Both the position numbers and the translations under genes were made by a program. A DNA stretch of 10,638 bases from Oscillospiraceae bacterium. GTDB lineage: Bacteria; Bacillota; Clostridia; Oscillospirales; Ruminococcaceae. The stretch lies in the NCBI GenBank assembly GCA_009782665.1, contig WRIP01000031.1, forward strand, positions 1 to 10,638, read 5' to 3'. Below the pieces are notes generated by a model. It searched no databases. It was not told where the DNA came from and was given only the letters and a program-made list of their open reading frames with translations. Each line of letters starts with the position of its first letter. Positions within the stretch are counted from its first letter, which is position 1. Shown in pieces: positions 7,288-10,638 of this stretch.

Positions 7288-7322
7288 AAAAAAAACACTT
7301 TACATATTGTACTAAAAAAGTG
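7288..7322 (-). terminator. Possible terminator at the end of the Gx transporter gene
   Basis: On the minus strand, CACTTT and AAAGTG form a 6-bp stem followed by a run of eight T. The stem begins inside the last codons of the transporter gene and its stop codon lies in the loop. The stem is AT-rich, so read-through into the lipid kinase gene is likely. Confidence 0.45.
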
Positions 7323-7818
7323 AGATGCTATCAATATATTGAGCTAAAACAGTGAAAATATATCCGGTGAGTAGCCCCATTATAACTCCACTTAGTAGGA
7401 GTATTGGGGTGTAGTAGAAGACGGCACCGGAAGCGGTGAGAATATATACTGCAAGTAACTGTCCGATATTATGACTACAGGCTCCGCAGACACTGATAAT
7501 CCCTTTAGAACACTTCTGATTTGCAACTCTAATCAAAAGTATCATTACTGCTACCGACAAAATCCCTCCGGAAAAACTTAGAATTGCGGCAGTAAAGCCA
7601 CGAGTAAAGTATACGAACAGAGACTTAAGTAAAGCTAAGGATACACCGTAAGGTAATCCGGCATAGTATAGGCAGAAGAGCATTACCACATTTGATAGTC
7701 CTGGTTTAATACCAGGCGGCAATGAGGGTAGAGCTGGGATGAAGTTTTCTAGCCAAGAGAGTACAAGAGCCACAGCAAACAGCAATCCACTTAAAGCTAT
7801 TTTTCGTGTTTTGAACAC
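7312..7818 (-). CDS. Gx transporter family membrane protein (formerly 'heptaprenyl diphosphate synthase component I')
   Basis: This hydrophobic protein of about 168 residues has five or six predicted membrane segments. Family marks are IKPGLSNVVMLFCLYYAG, FTRGFTAAILSFSGGILSV and the strongly conserved GACSHNIGQLLAVY. The family resembles small-molecule uptake components; the substrate is unknown, and the older name is not supported as an enzyme activity. The start is set at GTG (7816-7818) because AGGGGG lies 7 bases upstream. An in-frame ATG at 7842 has no ribosome site. Related genes commonly sit with FMN-binding proteins and polyprenyl synthases. Here the FMN-binding lipoprotein gene is divergent and adjacent, which suggests linked function and control. 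Confidence 0.87.
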   Translation of the reverse strand: MFKTRKIALSGLLFAVALVLSWLENFIPALPSLPPGIKPGLSNVVMLFCLYYAGLPYGVSLALLKSLFVYFTRGFTAAILSFSGGILSVAVMILLIRVANQKCSKGIISVCGACSHNIGQLLAVYILTASGAVFYYTPILLLSGVIMGLLTGYIFTVLAQYIDSISLF

Positions 7819-7870
7819 CAGTTGACCCCCTGTATATCTCATTTATGTAAAACATCCGGTTGTTTATTTT

Positions 7871-7885
7871 TTGAAAATATTTCAA
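7871..7885. promoter_or_regulatory. 15-bp palindrome in the divergent intergenic region
   Basis: TTGAAA, a 3-base centre and TTTCAA form a perfect inverted repeat between the divergent Gx transporter and FMN-lipoprotein genes. It is a candidate regulator site. The region is AT-rich, so a chance repeat is possible. Confidence 0.3.
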
Positions 7886-7893
7886 AAATTTTA

Positions 7894-7935
7894 ACATTTG
7901 ACTTCATGCTTGCATTTCATTATAATATCAAATGT
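7894..7935. promoter_or_regulatory. Inverted repeat bracketing the FMN-lipoprotein promoter
   Basis: ACATTTGA (7894-7901) and TCAAATGT (7928-7935) are perfect 8-base inverted copies separated by 26 bases. The first overlaps the -35 box and the second covers the predicted start point. This could be a pair of half-sites for a repressor; the regulator is unknown. Confidence 0.35.
7898..7926 (+). promoter_or_regulatory. Near-consensus sigma-A promoter of the FMN-lipoprotein gene
   Basis: TTGACT (7898-7903), a 17-base spacer and a perfect TATAAT (7921-7926) are present. The start would be near 7933, about 26 bases before the ATG. Confidence 0.8.
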
Positions 7936-7958
7936 CATAGCCTTCAAGGAGGAATTAT

Positions 7959-8411
7959 ATGAAGAAAATGTCGATTCTCTTAGCCCTTATACTGATGTTG
8001 CTACCAGTCTTTGCTGCATGTGATACAGCGATCAAGGTGAGTGATGGAGTATATCGTGTTGAGATGGCAGAATTCGATATTAACGGATATAGAGACTTTG
8101 TGGAATTCGAGATCGTCGGTGGTAATGTAATATCAATTAAGGCTGATGCTTACAACCAGGAAGACGGACTACTGAAGACTGATTCGCAAGAGATACGCAG
8201 TATGATGGAAGCCGTATCCGGTACCTACCCCGAGAAATTTTATCTTGACCTGGTAAATGAGTACATCGGCAGCGGTGGAACTCGAACCGACGTTATTGCG
8301 GGAGCAACAATGTCGTCTGAGAATTTCTTTTACTTAATGAAATACGCAGAAAATGCTTGGAAAACAAATGATTCATCTGTTCTTATCGTAAAGTTGGATA
8401 TCGCTGAGTAA
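7959..8411 (+). CDS. FMN-binding domain lipoprotein
   Basis: This 150-residue secreted protein has a lipoprotein signal peptide: MKK, a hydrophobic run, then VFAAC with Cys21 as the lipidation site. The mature part is a single FMN-binding domain of the NqrC/RnfG type. It begins DGVYRVEMAEFDINGYRDFVEFEI and ends with DVIAGATMSSENF. The DVIAGAT segment (111-117) fits the D-x-x-(S/T)-G-A-T motif in which ApbE flavin transferase attaches FMN to the Thr (here Thr117), except that Ala114 replaces the usual Ser/Thr. It is likely a membrane-anchored electron carrier outside the cytoplasmic membrane. AAGGAGG lies 6 bases before the ATG, and the gene ends with a double TAA. No apbE is present in the window. 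Confidence 0.85.
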   Translation: MKKMSILLALILMLLPVFAACDTAIKVSDGVYRVEMAEFDINGYRDFVEFEIVGGNVISIKADAYNQEDGLLKTDSQEIRSMMEAVSGTYPEKFYLDLVNEYIGSGGTRTDVIAGATMSSENFFYLMKYAENAWKTNDSSVLIVKLDIAE

Positions 8412-8690
8412 TAATGTTTACTCCGATACTAGAGGTTAAGAATGCTGTAGAAACTATTCAGTACATCTGCAGCTTCTTTTCATGTCACTCATAGAAATTA
8501 CAAGCATTTGTCTATTACCGAGTGTTGCCAAGACCCGTATGGCCTAACAATAAAGCAATATAAAAGGATTAATCTTTATCACATATTTGGGTAAACCTAA
8601 AGCAATCACTTACTTAGCTTTATAGTGAGGATACGTTTGGTGTAAAGCTGACTATGAAACAGAGTTTTATGGGCTATTGCATAAATTAGT
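8412..8690. other. Gene-free stretch, possible decayed coding sequence
   Basis: No ORF longer than about 50 codons with a ribosome site is seen here. Short open pieces occur in shifting frames on the plus strand, for example MFTPILEVKN from 8414 and NYKHLSITECC from 8496. This could reflect a gene broken by several frameshifts, but the pieces match no family I recognise, and chance is possible. A weak 6-bp stem TAAAGC/GCTTTA occurs near 8600-8625. No clear terminator for the FMN-lipoprotein gene was found. Confidence 0.25.
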
Positions 8691-8700
8691 AAGGAGGTCC

Positions 8701-8920
8701 ATGTTACGTATGGAGTTATACGAGATGAGAGGCACTCTCCCAGTACTAATCAACAGAAACAGAGATGATCTTAACTTAACAGTCCATTGTTCACTTATAT
8801 AACTTAGTTGAAGTCTATCACGCTTTTGAAAAAGGTTGTGATCTCCACCCCAAAAGATTCGATGATGTTTACTATATACTACTAAATTATGTCCCACCAC
8901 CCATCTTTTATGATGGGTGA
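8701..8920 (+). pseudogene. Small frameshifted gene remnant, unknown function
   Basis: A very strong ribosome site AAGGAGG (8691-8697) precedes an ATG at 8701 (3 bases away, short) and another in frame at 8710 (12 bases away). The frame reads MLRMELYEMRGTLPV... for 33 codons and stops at 8800-8802. A second plus-strand frame, offset by +1, is open from 8780. It reads VHLYNLVEVYHAFEKGC...DDVYYILLNYVPPP and stops at TGA 8918-8920, on the 3' arm of a hairpin. Joining the frames anywhere in 8780-8800 would give a protein of about 73 residues. The lesion could be natural or a sequencing error. No family is recognised, and an intact 33-codon gene is an alternative. Confidence 0.35.
8898..8919 (+). 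terminator. Hairpin at the stop codon of the frameshifted gene
   Basis: CACCCATC and GATGGGTG form a perfect 8-bp stem with a 6-base loop, overlapping the TGA at 8918-8920. The following ATTTACTGACTTGTT is only moderately T-rich, so termination would be weak. Confidence 0.4.
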
Positions 8921-9106
8921 TTTACTGACTTGTTCAATATATCGCACCGACAACAATGAACTCCTGTTTACATTAATGCATTGAGAAGATCTATAAGTAG
9001 AATGCCCGATAATAATGATAACAATTGTCACAAATCGTTTTTTATATACGAAGTTGATTCCAAAACATGTGTGTAAATACTCCTTACCATATGTCAATTC
9101 GGCGAA
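8921..9106. promoter_or_regulatory. Intergenic region upstream of the MBOAT gene with a palindrome
   Basis: No gene is supported here. CAATTC, a 3-base centre and GAATTG form a perfect 15-bp palindrome at 9095-9109 that overlaps the first bases of the -35 box of the next promoter. It is a candidate operator, at low certainty. Confidence 0.3.
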
Positions 9107-9135
9107 TTGTGCAATCACCCGCGATATAGTATAAT
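9107..9135 (+). promoter_or_regulatory. Sigma-A promoter of the MBOAT gene
   Basis: TTGTGC (9107-9112), a 17-base spacer and a perfect TATAAT (9130-9135) are present. The start would be near 9142, about 33 bases before the ATG. Confidence 0.65.
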
Positions 9136-9174
9136 GGTTGACAGTTGGATGCAGTCATTTAAGGAGAGTTCTAT

Positions 9175-10605
9175 ATGCTTTTTAGTAGCATACCCTTTAT
9201 CTTCCAGTTTTTACCTTTGGTACTATTACTATATTACATAGTACCAAAAAAATTGAAAAACTCTATTCTATTGCTAATGAGTCTTATCTTCTATTGTTGG
9301 GGAGAGTTTAAGTATCTATTATTGATGTTTATTCTCATAATCTTCACATACGGTTTTTCTTTTTTAGTCTCTAAGAGTAATAAGAAGGGCAGAAAATTCT
9401 TTTTAGTACTCATGATAGCAATGAGTCTTTCACTACTAATAACCTTTAAGTATCTGGATTTCTTATCTGCAAATCTTAACACATTGTTCTCGCTTAATAT
9501 TAGTATACTCAATCTATCTCTACCGCTGGGGATTAGCTTCTTTACCTTTCAGAACATATCTTATGCAGTCGATGTGTATAGGGGGAAGGTTGAACCCCAA
9601 AAGAATATATTGACCCTAGCAACCTATATCATGATGTTCCCTCAGTTAATCTCCGGACCTATTGTTAGATATGCCGAGATTGAGCAGAGTCTTAAGCATC
9701 GAATTATACTAGCAGAAGATATCGAAAGCGGGATGGAAGACTTTGTTATCGGATTAGCTCAAAAGATGCTGATTGCCAACAATGTCGGTAGACTATGGAA
9801 TGAAGTTGAGAGTATAGGGTTTGGTCGTATATCCAAAGGTTTAGCTTGGCTTTCCATCTTAGCATACAGTCTACAGATATATTTCGATTTCTGCGGTTAC
9901 TCAAAGATGGCTATCGGGCTTGGCAAGATGCTTGGTTTTAAGTTCAGCGAAAACTTCGATACTCCATATATTTCTCGCAGTGCAACCGAATTTTGGAGAC
10001 GTTGGCATATATCGCTCGGTAATTGGTTCAGAGATTATGTGTACATACCACTCGGAGGTTCGAGAAGAGGCGACTCTCGTACCATACTCAATCTTTTTAT
10101 TGTTTGGACCTTAACAGGATTATGGCATGGAGCTTCCTGGAATTTTATTATATGGGGATTATATTTCGCCGCGATTTTGATTTTTGAAAAGGTTTTTATG
10201 CTGAAGATTTTAGATAAAGCCCGTGAAAATATTTTCGGGAAGATTTTTTCGCATATTTACGCGCTTTTATTGATCATTATTGGCTGGGTGATATTCAGGA
10301 GCGAGAATTTGCCGTATATTTTAACTTATCTGTCAAAAATGTTTTCGCCCGTATCTCTGTTCGCCGCGTCGGGTTTCGACGGTCAGGTCAGGTATTATAT
10401 TGCCGAATATCTCCCCGAATGGATTTTCGCGGTTTTATTTTCTGTTCCCGTCGGGAAAATTATATCAAGCATATATCCGAAAATTAAAATGCCGGAATAC
10501 GCGGTTTACGCCGTCCGGCTGTTTTATGTTTTTTCGGTATTCGGTCTGTCTGTCGTCTATATGGTGAGTTCGTCGTTTAATCCGTTTATTTATTTTAGGT
10601 TTTAA
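9175..10605 (+). CDS. MBOAT-family O-acyltransferase (AlgI/DltB/PatA-like)
   Basis: This 476-residue multi-pass membrane protein of AlgI type transfers acyl groups, typically acetyl, across or at the membrane to an exported polymer or glycan. Hallmarks are LPLGISFFTFQNISYAVDVYRG (116-137), FPQLISGPIVRY (155-166), QIYFDFCGYSKMAIG (234-248), FWRRWHISLGNWFRDYVYIPLGG (273-295) and the active-site LWHGASW with His318. The C-terminus NPFIYFRF is typical. AAGGAG lies 8 bases before the ATG, and the next gene starts 13 bases after the stop, so they form an operon. Base composition changes sharply at about codon 330 (near 10165): CpG becomes three times as frequent, GCG and TCG codons appear and CTA disappears. 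The reading frame and family match continue across the change. The acceptor substrate is not evident. Confidence 0.94.
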   Translation: MLFSSIPFIFQFLPLVLLLYYIVPKKLKNSILLLMSLIFYCWGEFKYLLLMFILIIFTYGFSFLVSKSNKKGRKFFLVLMIAMSLSLLITFKYLDFLSANLNTLFSLNISILNLSLPLGISFFTFQNISYAVDVYRGKVEPQKNILTLATYIMMFPQLISGPIVRYAEIEQSLKHRIILAEDIESGMEDFVIGLAQKMLIANNVGRLWNEVESIGFGRISKGLAWLSILAYSLQIYFDFCGYSKMAIGLGKMLGFKFSENFDTPYISRSATEFWRRWHISLGNWFRDYVYIPLGGSRRGDSRTILNLFIVWTLTGLWHGASWNFIIWGLYFAAILIFEKVFMLKILDKARENIFGKIFSHIYALLLIIIGWVIFRSENLPYILTYLSKMFSPVSLFAASGFDGQVRYYIAEYLPEWIFAVLFSVPVGKIISSIYPKIKMPEYAVYAVRLFYVFSVFGLSVVYMVSSSFNPFIYFRF

Positions 10606-10618
10606 TTAGAGGGAAGTC

Positions 10619-10638
10619 ATGAAAGCAAAAACGAAAAC
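10619..10638 (+). CDS. Start of the gene downstream of the MBOAT acyltransferase (cut by window edge)
   Basis: Only ATG and five further full codons (MKAKTK) are visible before the window ends. GAGG lies 6 bases before the ATG, and the gap to the MBOAT stop codon is 13 bases, so it is probably co-transcribed. In related loci the next gene often encodes an AlgJ/AlgX-like or DHHW-type partner protein of the acyltransferase, but nothing in these six codons can show that. Confidence 0.6.

Noticed and set aside
7706..7897. Alternative 63-codon minus-strand frame across the start of the Gx transporter gene
   Set aside because: It overlaps the real gene in another frame and lacks a ribosome site.
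8667..8900. Minus-strand ORF of 77 codons
   Set aside because: It lies antisense to the better supported plus-strand small gene, has no ribosome site or family match, and its composition is low in typical coding signal.
8882..9118. Minus-strand ORF of 78 codons starting with GTG
   Set aside because: It has no ribosome site, overlaps the palindrome and hairpin of the intergenic region, and shows no recognisable family or domain.
1..10638. CRISPR arrays, tRNA or rRNA genes, insertion sequences
   Set aside because: No regularly spaced direct repeats, no tRNA cloverleaf signals, no rRNA segments and no transposase reading frame were seen on either strand.

Overview
The window looks like a chromosomal stretch from a low-to-moderate GC Bacillota, most likely a Clostridia-type anaerobe. 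The reasons are near-consensus sigma-A promoters, strong AGGAGG ribosome sites, a CIRCE-controlled groESL operon, a type-3 (eukaryote/archaeal-like) prolyl-tRNA synthetase, a Gx transporter and an FMN-binding lipoprotein. The taxonomic placement is inference.

Positions 1-3440 are mainly housekeeping genes on the minus strand. Read 5' to 3' these are a NimA-like flavoprotein, acpP with a strong promoter and a palindrome over its start point, a terminator, proS, and then the start of the S10 ribosomal operon (structured leader, rpsJ, first 57 codons of rplC). A divergent promoter region (3380-3580) leads rightward to a shikimate-kinase-like gene whose substrate-binding Gly-Gly-Gly motif is replaced. 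That gene converges with groESL on a shared bidirectional terminator. groES-groEL (4173-6110, minus) has CIRCE and a promoter at 6134-6192.

Positions 6289-8411 hold a diacylglycerol-kinase-family lipid kinase and a Gx-family membrane transporter on the minus strand. Divergent from these is a small FMN-binding lipoprotein on the plus strand. Gx transporters and FMN-binding extracytoplasmic proteins often travel together in flavin-based redox loci, so the divergent pair may be a small membrane redox module. The shared intergenic region contains a perfect 15-bp palindrome, and an 8-bp inverted repeat brackets the lipoprotein promoter.

Positions 8412-9174 hold no intact large gene. They contain what looks like a small frameshifted gene (8701-8920) with a strong ribosome site and a hairpin at its stop codon. 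From 9175 an MBOAT O-acyltransferase gene runs to 10605, followed by the first six codons of the next gene. The MBOAT gene is compositionally split. Its first two thirds match the window's style, but from about 10165, just after the HGASW active-site motif, CpG frequency rises about three-fold and codon choice changes abruptly. That is either a recombination junction or an assembly chimera, and it is the most striking unexplained signal here.
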